Part shown: in pieces, positions 25,000-33,845 of the stretch | Layout of the letters: every line of letters starts with the position of its first letter | Numbering within the stretch: position 1 is the first letter of the stretch | Assembly: GCF_019396325.1 (NCBI RefSeq) | Contig: NZ_JAHKRO010000048.1 | Coordinates: forward strand, 1-64,000 | Source: Nonomuraea ceibae | Lineage (GTDB): Bacteria > Actinomycetota > Actinomycetes > Streptosporangiales > Streptosporangiaceae | Reading direction: 5' to 3' | DNA length: 64,000 nucleotides | Notes under the pieces: model-generated | Told to the model about the DNA's origin: nothing | What the model saw: the letters and a program-made list of their open reading frames with translations, nothing else | Database searches by the model: none | Position numbers and translations under genes: made by a program

Positions 25000-25940
25000 C
25001 CCTCACGTGCGGGGTAGTACGGGACGAACACCGGCGCACGGTGATCGCAGAAGAGCCTGTGGACAGCAGGAGAGGCGTCCCGGCTGACGTGCCCCGCGAG
25101 TCCGTAGAGGGTCTGGATATCGACCTTGTCGAGCGCGACGGCGCCAGTGGGAACGGTCGGGTTGATACGGAGCACGTTCTCCTTGCCGACGAAGTGCCGG
25201 GCCTGCTTGGCGGCGCTCTCGCTCTGCGCCCTCATGAGGATCTCGACGGCGCCACCAGCCCAGGACAGCAGCCCACCACGATCGAGACGACGGTGACGGC
25301 TACGGACCTCGGCGGTGGTGCCGAGACTCAGCACCCGGATGGACTTCAGCGGAACGTTCAGCGGGCCCACCGCCTCGGTCAGCGCCACCATCGTCGGATT
25401 GTTCGCCCACAGACCTCCGTCGACAAGGCGGGCGCCGTCCAGCGGCAGGCCGGGCAGGTAGGTCGGGGCGGCCGAGGTCGCGAGAGCGACGTTGACCGCG
25501 CTCTCGCGCCAGTCGCGCTTCAGGGTCGGCAAGTGGGGCGTGCGGAAGAGGTAGACGTCGTCGCCCGCGAGGTTGTAGCTGCTGATCACCAGCCGTTTGG
25601 TGCTCTCTCCGAAGGTCCGCTCACCGAACACCTCGGTGAGCGCCAGCCGCAACGGTTCGGTGTCGTACTTGGCCCGAACCAGGTGACGCACTGTCCGGAG
25701 CCTGCTGCGGTTACGGAAGATCCGCGGCCCGTGCTCGACGTAGAAACGGACGATCTCCTTGGCCGGGACGCCCAGGCCGAGCCCGAGGGCGATGATCCCG
25801 CCGGTGGACGTACCCGCGATGAGATCGAAGTGATCGACGATCCGGATGTCGAGGTCCTCTTCGAGCCGAGCCAGCACCGCGGCGGTGTACATGCCGCGAA
25901 AGCCCCCGCCGTCGAGGGAAAGGATCTGGAAACGCTCCAT
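24996..25940 (-). CDS. capV: Patatin-like phospholipase, CBASS effector
   Basis: Activated by the cyclic nucleotide, this effector degrades membrane phospholipids. The serine hydrolase signature is complete: LSLDGGGFRGMY at the N-terminus (oxyanion hole), GTSTG with the nucleophile Ser, and DGGLWANNP with the catalytic Asp. I chose the ATG at 25940, because CapV proteins start directly before the glycine loop and a GGGAG lies upstream. A GTG at 26021 would add 27 low-complexity residues. It is the first gene of the three-gene CBASS operon and is divergent from the HTH-metallopeptidase regulator. Confidence 0.92.
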   Translation of the reverse strand: MERFQILSLDGGGFRGMYTAAVLARLEEDLDIRIVDHFDLIAGTSTGGIIALGLGLGVPAKEIVRFYVEHGPRIFRNRSRLRTVRHLVRAKYDTEPLRLALTEVFGERTFGESTKRLVISSYNLAGDDVYLFRTPHLPTLKRDWRESAVNVALATSAAPTYLPGLPLDGARLVDGGLWANNPTMVALTEAVGPLNVPLKSIRVLSLGTTAEVRSRHRRLDRGGLLSWAGGAVEILMRAQSESAAKQARHFVGKENVLRINPTVPTGAVALDKVDIQTLYGLAGHVSRDASPAVHRLFCDHRAPVFVPYYPAREG

Positions 25941-26148
25941 CGGCACGCCCGACTCCCGGGTACCCGAGTCCGAGGAGGCCGCCTCTAGCGGCTCTCCGCT
26001 ATCAACAGTACTTAATACCACAACAGATTCTTCAGAGTGGACTTCACCTCAGATGGCGTAACCTTTTACACAGGAAGCGCCCCCCGACCGGCGGGTGGGC
26101 CAGGCGATCCGACATGATGGGACAACAAGATCGGGCAAGGGGACTGAG

Positions 26149-27174
26149 ATGAGCACGCAGGCGTTCGACCGGACACGCCTTCGAACCGCACGCGAACTCG
26201 CCAAGTGGAGCCAGGCCGAGCTCGCGACTAAGGCGAAGCTGACCCCGGCCGCGATCAGCCAGTTCGAGAGCGGTGCCACACGGCCCAAGCCCGAGACAGT
26301 CATGGCGCTCGGCGAACTCCTGGACGTGCCCGTCGAGTTCTTCTACACTCCGATGTCCGACAGTCACGAAGGTTTCTTTCGGAGTCTTCGCAGGACATCC
26401 GTCGTCGACCGGCGGCACGCCCGCGCAGTTGGGCAGGTCGCCCACGACCTCGTCCTACACGCCGCCGGGGCTGGCATGTTCCCCGCCCACACCGTTCCCG
26501 TGCTCCCTGCGAGCGGCCTGGATGCTGAGGCGTCCGAGATTGAGCAGAGCGCCGCGCACGTCCGGTCGCTGTGGGGTGTTGCCCCTGGGCCGATCAGCGA
26601 CGTCGTCGGTCTCCTGGAGATGCACGGAGTGGCGGTGATCAGGCTGCCCCTCGGCAATACTGATGTCGACGCCTTCTCCCTGCCGTTCGCCGACCATCCG
26701 GTTGTCGTCCTCAGCACCGACAAGAACGATCGCGCCCGATCACGGTTCGATTGCGCACATGAATTGGGGCACCTGATTCTTCACGGCGAGCAGATCTGGG
26801 GCGTCAAGGAAGTCGAGACCCAGGCTCACCAGTTTGCCGCAGCCTTTCTGATGCCCGCTGAGGACATTGTTGACCAACTGCCGAGTAGACCCGATTGGCC
26901 TGTTCTATTCGAGCTCAAACGCCGCTGGCAAGTCTCCCTAGCTGCGCTCATCATGCGGGCCAAAACACTCGGAAAGATGAACGACCGCGCCTACCTTACC
27001 GCCGTCAAGACAATCTCGGCTCGTGGATGGCGACGGGTCGAACCCGTCCCGCTTGGGGCTCCCGAACAGCCTTCCTCGCTCCTCGCCTTTCTCGCTTCTC
27101 CTGAGAGCACTGAAGCCAGAACGTTCCTGCCGGCCAACGTTGTAGACAACATCTACAGGGCATCGGCTGCCTAG
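26149..27174 (+). CDS. XRE helix-turn-helix regulator fused to an ImmA/IrrE zinc peptidase
   Basis: Residues ~10-65 are an XRE domain (RTARELAKWSQAELATKAKL, PAAISQFESG, ELLDVPVEFF). Residues ~150-260 are an M78 metallopeptidase with HELGH (204-208) and the downstream ETQAHQFAAAFLMP segment carrying the third ligand. CBASS operons can be controlled by a separate HTH repressor and zinc peptidase (CapH/CapP). Here one protein holds both functions and is transcribed away from the CBASS operon across a ~210-base intergenic region, so self-cleaving repression of the operon is a reasonable inference. The ATG at 26149 follows AAGGGGACTGAG. An upstream ATG at 26095 lacks support. Confidence 0.88.
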   Translation: MSTQAFDRTRLRTARELAKWSQAELATKAKLTPAAISQFESGATRPKPETVMALGELLDVPVEFFYTPMSDSHEGFFRSLRRTSVVDRRHARAVGQVAHDLVLHAAGAGMFPAHTVPVLPASGLDAEASEIEQSAAHVRSLWGVAPGPISDVVGLLEMHGVAVIRLPLGNTDVDAFSLPFADHPVVVLSTDKNDRARSRFDCAHELGHLILHGEQIWGVKEVETQAHQFAAAFLMPAEDIVDQLPSRPDWPVLFELKRRWQVSLAALIMRAKTLGKMNDRAYLTAVKTISARGWRRVEPVPLGAPEQPSSLLAFLASPESTEARTFLPANVVDNIYRASAA

Positions 27175-27260
27175 TCCTGGTTCGTGAGCGATTGTACTGT
27201 AGCAATAAGTTTTCATTGTTCACTATGGACCACTAAGGCGCCACCAGGACGCTCGGTGCG

Positions 27261-28241
27261 CTACGGCGCGCCTTTGGTCGGCGGGTCACCCAGCACCTTG
27301 ATCCCGATCTCTTCGAGATCTAGGAAGACTCGTTTGACATGGTTGAGATGGCGGTAGATGACCGTCCGCGTCTCGGCATCGCGGGCAGATCCATTCCAGA
27401 TCGGATCGAAGATCTCCGAGTTGCTCACGGCAGTTTGTGCTACATCAAGTGCCGCCAGTAGGTCAACATCCCTTGTTTCGAAGCGGATCTTTCGTGCGTT
27501 CTGCTTGATGATCTCCATATTTTGGGCCATTGCGCGGCCGCTATCAGTATTCGCCCACTCGATCATGTCGCTCGTCTTCCACTGATGTCCTGCGCTGCTG
27601 ATGGCGATTATCTGCAATGCGTCGACCCAGCTGTTGGCAGCGTGGACCATGTCTGCGATAAGCAGCCGCTGACGCTGACGTCGTTCTTCGTTTCGGCTGG
27701 ATTCCGCAGCCGCATAGATGCCGCTGAGGATTGTTTCTTTGAGTTGATCAGTAAAGGATGCGCCAATGACATCGGCTACTTCGGCGTCAGTTAGCGTCCA
27801 CGAACGTTGCAGCGTCTGAAACTCGGCAAGTTGCTCCTTCTTCCACGTGCGCAACATGTCGGCGGTGAAGTGCTCTGGAGTTTGATCAATCTCCCATGCG
27901 TGCGTATCGCACAGCGGGATCAAATTTGACGCCGCCCGGTTAGCCGCCTCAGACATGTTCGGGTCCCAGCGTGGCCCGCCCTTGCTCCGGGCGTGGATAT
28001 GAGCGATCCGGCTGTTAAGAATGTACTCACCGGTGTCGCCGTTCAGCCGGTAAAGGGGCTTCTTGCAAGTCGGCTCCCCACACCGCCATGCCGTGCCGTA
28101 GAGCTGCTTGATCGTGCCTTCAGTCGGCGTCCGATGCTCAATCGGCTGGGCGCCAGAAGATGCGTTCGACACCAGACCATCATCGCCTACCGACAGCTCG
28201 TCCAGTGCCAGCTCATAGAGCCGGAAGGGCGCTGAGCGCAT
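27261..28241 (-). CDS. HNH endonuclease with helical C-terminal domain
   Basis: The 326-residue protein has an HNH nuclease module in residues ~55-120. A zinc-type knuckle (WRCGEPTCKKPLYR) precedes RIAHIHARSKGGPRWD, and NLIPLCDTHAWEID closes the fold, a typical His-Asn-His arrangement. Residues ~130-320 are alpha-helical with no recognised domain, and I do not see a SAVED sensor, so it is not an evident CBASS Cap5. It could be a stand-alone defence nuclease. It ends convergently with the regulator at 27174. Confidence 0.8.
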   Translation of the reverse strand: MRSAPFRLYELALDELSVGDDGLVSNASSGAQPIEHRTPTEGTIKQLYGTAWRCGEPTCKKPLYRLNGDTGEYILNSRIAHIHARSKGGPRWDPNMSEAANRAASNLIPLCDTHAWEIDQTPEHFTADMLRTWKKEQLAEFQTLQRSWTLTDAEVADVIGASFTDQLKETILSGIYAAAESSRNEERRQRQRLLIADMVHAANSWVDALQIIAISSAGHQWKTSDMIEWANTDSGRAMAQNMEIIKQNARKIRFETRDVDLLAALDVAQTAVSNSEIFDPIWNGSARDAETRTVIYRHLNHVKRVFLDLEEIGIKVLGDPPTKGAP

Positions 28242-28284
28242 CCGTCCGCGAGAGCAGCCACTATGAGCAGGCTAAACAGCTCTA

Positions 28285-28393
28285 ACCGACTCTCATCGGC
28301 CATCCGCGTTCGCCTCTGATCTTGGAGATGGCTTCCAGCAGTGGCCGCAGTTGGGTGACGTCCTTGTGGTTGATGCCGCTGAGAGCGCGTTGC
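28285..28393 (-). mobile_element. IS5-family transposase fragment
   Basis: The reading NHKDVTQLRPLLEAISKIRG matches NRNDVTQLRPLLDAIPKVRG of the IS copy at 38.9 kb, with several substitutions. Only ~35 codons remain, joined to the 3' side of the phosphotransferase pseudogene. It is the third trace of this IS family in the window. Confidence 0.7.
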
Positions 28394-29004
28394 GCGAGCC
28401 GGTGTCCCTTTCCTCGGTGGGAGTGGGTTAGGTCGGCCGGCAAGAGACTTGCCGTTGCTGTTCCGCGTGGATGGCGGGGTGGTCGGCGACGCGGATGTAG
28501 CCAGCCAGCGTAGTTCCCGCGCTGAGCGCAGCAGCTGGGCTGCGGGGGTTGCTTCGATCTCCGGGTCGAGCCGGTAACCGTGGCAGAAGCGAAGCCAACG
28601 CTCACGGGGACGGCCGAAGCGATGGCGCCCCCGGAGCGTGGAAAAGCGTCTTGCAGGTAGGTGCCGTAGCTGATGGAGCCCCAGTCGGCGAGCCGCCAGC
28701 GGCCGGGGCCGCCAAACAGGTTGCCAATGTGGGCATCACTGTGGACCACGCCGTGATCGAGACTGTTGAGCAGGGCGGAGGCGCTTTCCTCGACGCGGTC
28801 GCACTGCTGCAGGAGCCAGGACCGCTGAGCTGAGTCTAAGGACGAGAGGGCCGAAGCGGCGAAGGTCGGCCCGCAGAGTTCCCAACGATCACATACCGGG
28901 CGGTGGGAGCGATAGTGACGGCATGGTGTGAAGCGCGCACGATCGTACCGAGTCATGTTCCGCAGAGGAGGCCAGCACAATTCCGCTGCGAAGCGGTGGA
29001 ACAT
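28394..29004 (-). pseudogene. Aminoglycoside-phosphotransferase-family remnant
   Basis: The kinase catalytic loop VVHSDAHIGNLF and the metal-binding ADWGSISYG are recognisable, preceded by CDRVEESASALLNSLDHG. The expected C-terminal helices (GYRLDPEIEATPAAQLLRSA) continue in a different frame from about 28600, so the gene has at least one frameshift. The first Asp of the loop is in SDAH rather than GDxH. The N-terminal ATP-binding lobe is missing or unrecognisable. Confidence 0.6.
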
Positions 29005-29238
29005 GCACCTCAGACAGCTTGATCAACTCTTTGACGGATCAAAGGCCCTCCCCAACCCGGCATGCCCGCGACACCTCCTGGTTTGGCGTTCTGTTGATCG
29101 TCTTAGGCGTCTGACTTGACGAACGGGTTCGCGGAACGCCCCGCCACCCGCCGGAACCGTGCCGAAGAGCATCCAGCGAGCAACCAATGGCGCGCCTCGG
29201 TCTACCCAGAGGCGGGCGGAGGCCCTTCGAAAACCGAG

Positions 29239-29270
29239 AAACCCCAGCTCAGGCCCTTGAGCTGGGGTTT
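29239..29270 (-). terminator. Perfect hairpin terminator downstream of the tRNA-Lys(CTT) half
   Basis: AAACCCCAGCTCA (29239-29251) pairs with TGAGCTGGGGTTT (29258-29270) over a 6-base loop. It sits nine bases beyond the tRNA 3' end on the minus strand and has the A/T-flanked GC stem usual for tRNA terminators. Confidence 0.85.
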
Positions 29271-29278
29271 CGGTGCGG

Positions 29279-29322
29279 TGCGCCGCCAGGGACTCGAACC
29301 CCGGACCCGCTGATTAAGAGTC
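29279..29322 (-). tRNA. tRNA-Lys(CTT), 3' half only (second attachment-site scar)
   Basis: Read on the minus strand, the piece has the anticodon loop CTCTTAA, the 3' anticodon stem TCAGC, a complete T arm with loop TTCGAGT, and the acceptor 3' strand GCGGCGC plus discriminator A. The CCA is not encoded. The 5' anticodon stem does not pair (AGCGA against TCAGC), so the tRNA sequence ends at the anticodon and the 5' half is absent. The tRNA terminator is retained on the left, which places a former integrated element to the right, beyond 29322. Confidence 0.75.
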
Positions 29323-29490
29323 GCTAGCCTTAGTGTTAAATCACGCCTAATTACGCCTCATTGTGACCCTTTTGATGGCTTCTATCGAATGTCAATTGTC
29401 CCAAAATGCCAGCACGTGCTGACGCGCGCCACGCGCCGAAGAGCAACCAACGAGCAACAGCGCGGGTGAGGACTGTACGGTGAGTGCTTT

Positions 29491-30115
29491 TCATCTTGCC
29501 TCGCGGAGCTGATGGACGAGGTTGGCCTTGACAAGCTGGCCTACGGGAAGAGGGCAGCAGCGTAGCTTGCGGAGGATGCGCCAGGTCTTCAGCTGCGCAT
29601 TGGCGCGTTCGCCTGGTCCGCGGAGCTTGGCATGCGAGGAGTTGGCCGTCTTCTGCGAGGCCGGCTTGTTCTTCCCCTTGTAGGGCACCCGCACGGGCTC
29701 ACCGGCGCCGGCGTAGCCCTTGTCTGCTAAGGCGATCAGTCCGGCGGCGTTCAGGCGGCGCACGATGCTCCGGATCCGAGCGGCCCTGAGGCCGTGCACC
29801 GAGCCCGGCAAGGCGCCGGAGGTCCGCAACGGCGTGCCGTCCAGGGCGGCCAGGACCTGAATGTTCATGCCGCGCTTCTTGTGCTTGAGGGAGTAGTCGG
29901 GCCGGTCGGCGGCGACTCGATAGATAGGGATCAGAGTGCCGTCCAGCACCACGAAGGCGTAGCCGGCGCGCTGGGCGGCTCGTCATGCCTGGTCCAGGTC
30001 AGGCGAGCGGTCGGCCAGCAGCGTGATGGCTTCACGGATATAGCGCCATGCGGTGGTGGCGCCCACGGCGAAGCCCGCTGCCAGTTCGGTGAGTGTCTCG
30101 CCTCTGCGCAGATGG
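29491..30115 (-). mobile_element. IS5-type (DDE_Tnp_4-like) transposase, truncated and interrupted by a stop
   Basis: The coding part reads RRGETLTELAAGFAVGATTA, then an in-frame TGA at 29983-29985, then VVLDGTLIPIYRVAADRPDY, LADKGYAGAG, SSHAKLRGPGERANAQLKTW and a C-terminus LVHQLREAR. The Asp in LDGTLI, Asp in LADKGY and Glu in GPGERAN form a DDE set. The N-terminus is cut at about 30115, where a second, oppositely oriented transposase tail begins. The premature stop makes it inactive. Confidence 0.8.
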
Positions 30116-30117
30116 AC

Positions 30118-30411
30118 GCCCTCGAACAGGCAGGCATCATCACCCTGGCCGACAAGGCGTATCAGGGCGCCGAAGGCCCAGTCCGCACCCCGAACAAGGG
30201 CAAGAACAAGCCCGCCTCCCAGAAACAGGCCAACCAAGCTCACGCCAAGCTCCGCGGGCCCGGCGAGCGCGCGAACGCCCAGCTGAAGAGCTGGAAGATC
30301 CTCCGAAAGCTACGCTGCAGCCCGTCCAAGGCCGGCCACCTGTGCAAGGCCATCTCCGTCCTTCAAAACCACCGGGCTCGCGCAGGCCGCGTGAGGATGA
30401 AAAGCATTCAG
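30118..30411 (+). mobile_element. Second IS5-type transposase tail, opposite orientation
   Basis: The forward frame reads ITLADKAYQGAEGPVRTPNK, HAKLRGPGERANAQLKSWKI and a C-terminus ending LCKAISVLQNH. It is a paralogue of the 29.5 kb copy (LADKGYAGAGEPVRVPYK, AKLRGPGERANAQLKTWRI). Only the second half of the gene is present. The two copies meet head to head at ~30115, an arrangement expected from recombination or nested insertion of related elements. Confidence 0.75.
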
Positions 30412-30461
30412 TGATTGCGAAGATGCGCTGCGCGACCGAATTGGTCCGGTAGGCTCGACCG

Positions 30462-30965
30462 ATGGCGAAGATCTTGGTCACCGGAATGTCGGGCAACGGC
30501 AAGTCCACGACGATGGAAATGCTTGCAGCTCGAGGGCATCACGCCGTCGATACCGACACCGACCAGTGGAGCCACTGGGTGACACTGCCGGACGGATCTA
30601 GTGACTGGGTATGGCGGGAGCAGGCCATCAGCGACCTGCTCGCCAACCACCGGACGGGCGCGCTCTTCGTAGCTGGCTGCAAATCCAACCAGGGCCGGTT
30701 CTACCCGCAGTTCGACCACGTCGTCCTGCTCAGCGCTCCCGCTGAGATCATGTTTGCTCGCATCGCGACGCGAACCAACAACACCTTCGGCAAGCGCCCC
30801 GAGGAGCGTGAGGCTATCCTGCGCGATTTGGTGGAGGTGGAGCCGCTGCTCAGGGCAACCTGTACGGTCGAGGTCGACACACGTGCACCGATCAACAAGA
30901 TCGTCCTGCAGCTTGAAGAGCTGGCACTGAGGTGCCAAGAAGATTCCGGACAGTTGACTACATAG
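30462..30965 (+). CDS. P-loop kinase-like ATPase (AAA_33/shikimate-kinase type)
   Basis: The N-terminus KILVTGMSGNGKST is a Walker A motif at residues 4-17, followed by DTDTDQW, a typical substrate-Asp strand, and VLLSAPAEIMFARIATRTNN as the LID-like Arg region. At 167 residues it fits small-molecule kinases of the nucleoside/shikimate/gluconate type. Such genes are frequent near resistance and mobile regions, and the substrate is unknown. The ATG has no strong ribosome site. Confidence 0.8.
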   Translation: MAKILVTGMSGNGKSTTMEMLAARGHHAVDTDTDQWSHWVTLPDGSSDWVWREQAISDLLANHRTGALFVAGCKSNQGRFYPQFDHVVLLSAPAEIMFARIATRTNNTFGKRPEEREAILRDLVEVEPLLRATCTVEVDTRAPINKIVLQLEELALRCQEDSGQLTT

Positions 30966-31112
30966 CTGACAGAAGTCTGTATGGATAGGTGTTCGTGAGC
31001 AGGCGCCGCAGACAGTTATCGCCGGGCTTCAAGGAAGGAGCCGCCCCGAGGCCTTCACCAATTCAAAACTCGTACACGAGGCCTGAACTGGTGTTTCTTC
31101 ATGTCGGCTAGG

Positions 31113-31665
31113 TTATTCGGTGGTACTCGCTGAGCAGCATGCGGCGATGAATTCGACCTTCAATCGGCACCACAACTTGCTCGTCTTGACTGGGAGGGCG
31201 TTGCTGACAGGACTGGTGCGTTCGATGATGTGTAATGCTCGGCGTACTCTTCCAAGACCGGTCAAAGGTGCTGTTCTTCGTAGATTAGTCATCCGGTCAG
31301 TGTGTTCAGCTCGAACGGTGTGCACCCAGCGTTCGGCGTAACAGTTGGCCCGCGGCGGCGTCTTTATCACCGTGACACCAGCCCCGGCGAAGATCTCATC
31401 GAGACAGCGGTGAATTTGGCGTCCGGTCATGAATCAGGAACCGAAACGAGCTCGCCTTCTGCCCGAGATCTATGAGCAGACCGCCTGCCTGCTGAGCCGT
31501 CCATGCGCCAGCTGAAGGGGCGGCCACAGCCAGAACGTGCACATGCCGGTCCCTATCTCCATCACGAACAACACGTACAGGCGCTTCAAGAAGATCGTGT
31601 CGACGTGGAAGAAGTCGCAAGCCAGCAGTCCGTACGCTTGTAGGCGTAAGAACTTCCGCCAGGAG
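31113..31665 (-). mobile_element. Integrase-core (rve) transposase pseudogene with several frameshifts
   Basis: Fragments of one protein appear in successive frames: SWRKFLRLQAYGLLACDFFH then VDTIFLKRLYVLFVMEIGTG (31.66-31.55 kb), WTAQQAGGLLIDLGQKASSF with RFLIHDR, then EIFAGAGVTVIKTPPRANCY with AERWVHTVRAEHTDRM, and remnants of the HYNEHRPH end. This is the common actinomycete DDE integrase-core transposase, with Asp in CDFFHVD and the expected Glu region at CYAER. At least three indels break it. Confidence 0.75.
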
Positions 31666-31683
31666 GCATCAACCCGCACGCCT

Positions 31684-31973
31684 TCAGGCCGATCCACGAG
31701 CCGCGCCGCTGGGCGGAGAAGGGCATCTACGGCGAGAAGATGTACGCCGCCGACCACTCGCTGGCCGCCGAGGCGCACCGCCCGGCGATCCGCTGGCTGA
31801 TCGCGCTGGCCGCCGTGGGGCTGGGGATCATGGTGTATGGCCTCGTCAGGATCGAGGCGTGGCCGTCGGTGTTCGGCCTGGCGCTGATCTTCGTCTCGCA
31901 GCTGTGGCAGATCGACCGGTTCGTCGCCATCTACGAAGAGGGCCTGCGCCGCACCTCCCCCGACAGCAACTGA
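31684..31973 (+). pseudogene. 5'-truncated membrane protein
   Basis: The frame ending at 31973 reads FRPIHEPRRWAEKGIYGEKM, then two transmembrane segments (WLIALAAVGLGIMVYGLV and VFGLALIFVSQLWQ), and a polar tail. The text begins mid-protein next to the transposase pseudogene, without a ribosome site before the possible start (ATG 31740). The 5' part was probably lost when the IS inserted near 31670. A short protein from 31740 remains possible. Confidence 0.55.
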
Positions 31974-32044
31974 CCCTGCCCGTGGCCGGCGACCCCGTCC
32001 CGGCCACGGGAGCCCTCGAGCCCCTGAAGGTGAGAAAGCCCGCC

Positions 32045-33604
32045 ATGCACACCCCCGGAACGGCGCACCCGCGCCGCTGGTGGATCCTGGCAGCGCTCTG
32101 CCTGAGCCTGCTCGTCCTGGTGATCGACAACACCATCCTCAACCTCGCCATCCCCTCTCTTATGCGCGAGCTCGGCGCGTCCCCGCAGGACATCCAATGG
32201 ATCATCAGCGCGTACACGCTGGCCTTCGCCGGACTGCTGCTGACCGCCAGCGGGCTGTCGGACCGCTACGGCCGCAGGCGCAGGCTCACCGCCGGCCTGA
32301 CGGTGTTCGCGCTCGCCTCCCTGCTGGCCACCTACGCCGGCACGCCCGAGATCCTGATCGCCGGGCGGGCACTGATGGGCGTCGGCGCCGCGTTGGTCAT
32401 GCCCGCCACCATGTCCATCCTCATCACGGTGTTCGACGAGAGCGAGCGGCGCAAGGCCATCGCCGCCTGGAGCACCGTGTCCCTGGCCGGCCTGCTGGCC
32501 GGGCCGTCGCTGGGCGGCTTCCTGCTGGATCACTTCTGGTGGGGGTCGGTGTTCCTGATCAACGCGCCCGTCGCCGCCATCGCGATCGCCGCCGCGATGC
32601 TGCTCATGCCGGAATCCACCGGCAGAGCCGGGCGCAGCGACGCCGTGGGCGCGCTGCTGTGCACCACGGGCATGGTCGCCGTGGTGTACGCGGTCATCGC
32701 CGCTCCCGAACACGGCTGGGACAGCCCTCTCACCACCGGAGTACTGGCTTTCGGACTGGTCGTCATGGCCGTCTTCGCCGTCTGGGAGTTGCGCACACCC
32801 ACGGCGATGCTGCCGCTACGCGTCTTCCGCGACCGCACCTTCACCGGCGGAACCCTGGCGGTCATGCTGCTCGCGTTCGCCGCGGCAGGCATGATGCTCG
32901 CGCTCACCCAGTACGTCCAGCTCGTCGCCGGTTACGGCGTGCTGCAGGCCGGGATGGCGCTGCTGCCGTTCGCCGCCTCCTCCGCCGTATTCAACCTGGC
33001 CGGCGCCACGCTCGGCCGCCGCTTCACCAACCGGACGATGGTCACCACCGGCATGCTCGTCACCACGGCAGGGTTCCTGCTGCTGGCCACGCTGACCCCC
33101 AACGGCGGCTACCCGCTGCTGGCCGCCGCCCTGACAGTGCTAGGCATGGGCGCCGGACTGGCCACCCCCGCGGCGGTCACCGCGCTCATGGGCGCCATCC
33201 CGCCCGAGGAAGCCGGCGCCGGCTCCGCGATGAACAGCACCATCTCCCAGGCCGGCAGCGCCCTGGGCATCGCCGTGCTGGGCAGCGCCCTGACCGCCGG
33301 CTACCGGTCCCAGCTCCCCGGCGGACTTCCCACCGGCGTCCAAGAGTCCCTGGCCGGTGCTCTGGCCAGCGGACAGCAGGCGATCATGGGCGTGGCCCGG
33401 CAGGCGTTCACCGGCTCCATGTCGTCCGTCATGCTCGCCGGTGCCGTGCTCACGGCCGCCGCCGCCGTGGTCGCCTTCACCCTGCTCCGCACCCGCCGCA
33501 CCACACCGGACGTAGCCGCCACCGCCGAGACCGCCACCGCGCCTGTCACCGTGCCTGTCACCGTGCGCGCTGCGGACGACCGGCGCGCACCAGCGGCCGA
33601 CTGA
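32045..33604 (+). CDS. MFS drug efflux transporter (DHA2-type, 14 TM)
   Basis: This 519-residue proton-driven exporter has the DHA2 hallmarks: LDNTILN-like IDNTILNLAIPSLMREL in TM1, SGLSDRYGRRRR between TM2 and TM3, and GRALMGVGAALVMPATMSI in TM4. About 14 hydrophobic segments are visible, and the C-terminal tail is Thr/Ala rich. The frame is open upstream to 31859, but AAGGTGAG before the ATG at 32045 and the N-terminal pattern support this start. It is probably an antibiotic or dye exporter. A LysR-type regulator remnant lies downstream. Confidence 0.93.
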   Translation: MHTPGTAHPRRWWILAALCLSLLVLVIDNTILNLAIPSLMRELGASPQDIQWIISAYTLAFAGLLLTASGLSDRYGRRRRLTAGLTVFALASLLATYAGTPEILIAGRALMGVGAALVMPATMSILITVFDESERRKAIAAWSTVSLAGLLAGPSLGGFLLDHFWWGSVFLINAPVAAIAIAAAMLLMPESTGRAGRSDAVGALLCTTGMVAVVYAVIAAPEHGWDSPLTTGVLAFGLVVMAVFAVWELRTPTAMLPLRVFRDRTFTGGTLAVMLLAFAAAGMMLALTQYVQLVAGYGVLQAGMALLPFAASSAVFNLAGATLGRRFTNRTMVTTGMLVTTAGFLLLATLTPNGGYPLLAAALTVLGMGAGLATPAAVTALMGAIPPEEAGAGSAMNSTISQAGSALGIAVLGSALTAGYRSQLPGGLPTGVQESLAGALASGQQAIMGVARQAFTGSMSSVMLAGAVLTAAAAVVAFTLLRTRRTTPDVAATAETATAPVTVPVTVRAADDRRAPAAD

Positions 33605-33845
33605 CCTCGGCGCCGCCGACGGCGCCATCCCTCAGGAGCAGGCGGCGGGCGGGCCCGCCACCACGCCGCCGCTCTCGTGAAACCCTATGCACCCGACGTT
33701 CAGATGAAGGAAGGCCGAATCATGCCGCCCGCACGGCGGATCATCCTGCCGTACGCGCTTCCGTTCCTAGGTGACCGAGCTCGCGTACACCCGGCGAAGC
33801 CCTCGCAGACTCATGACCTGGGTGGATGTAATTATCGGCTGGCGC

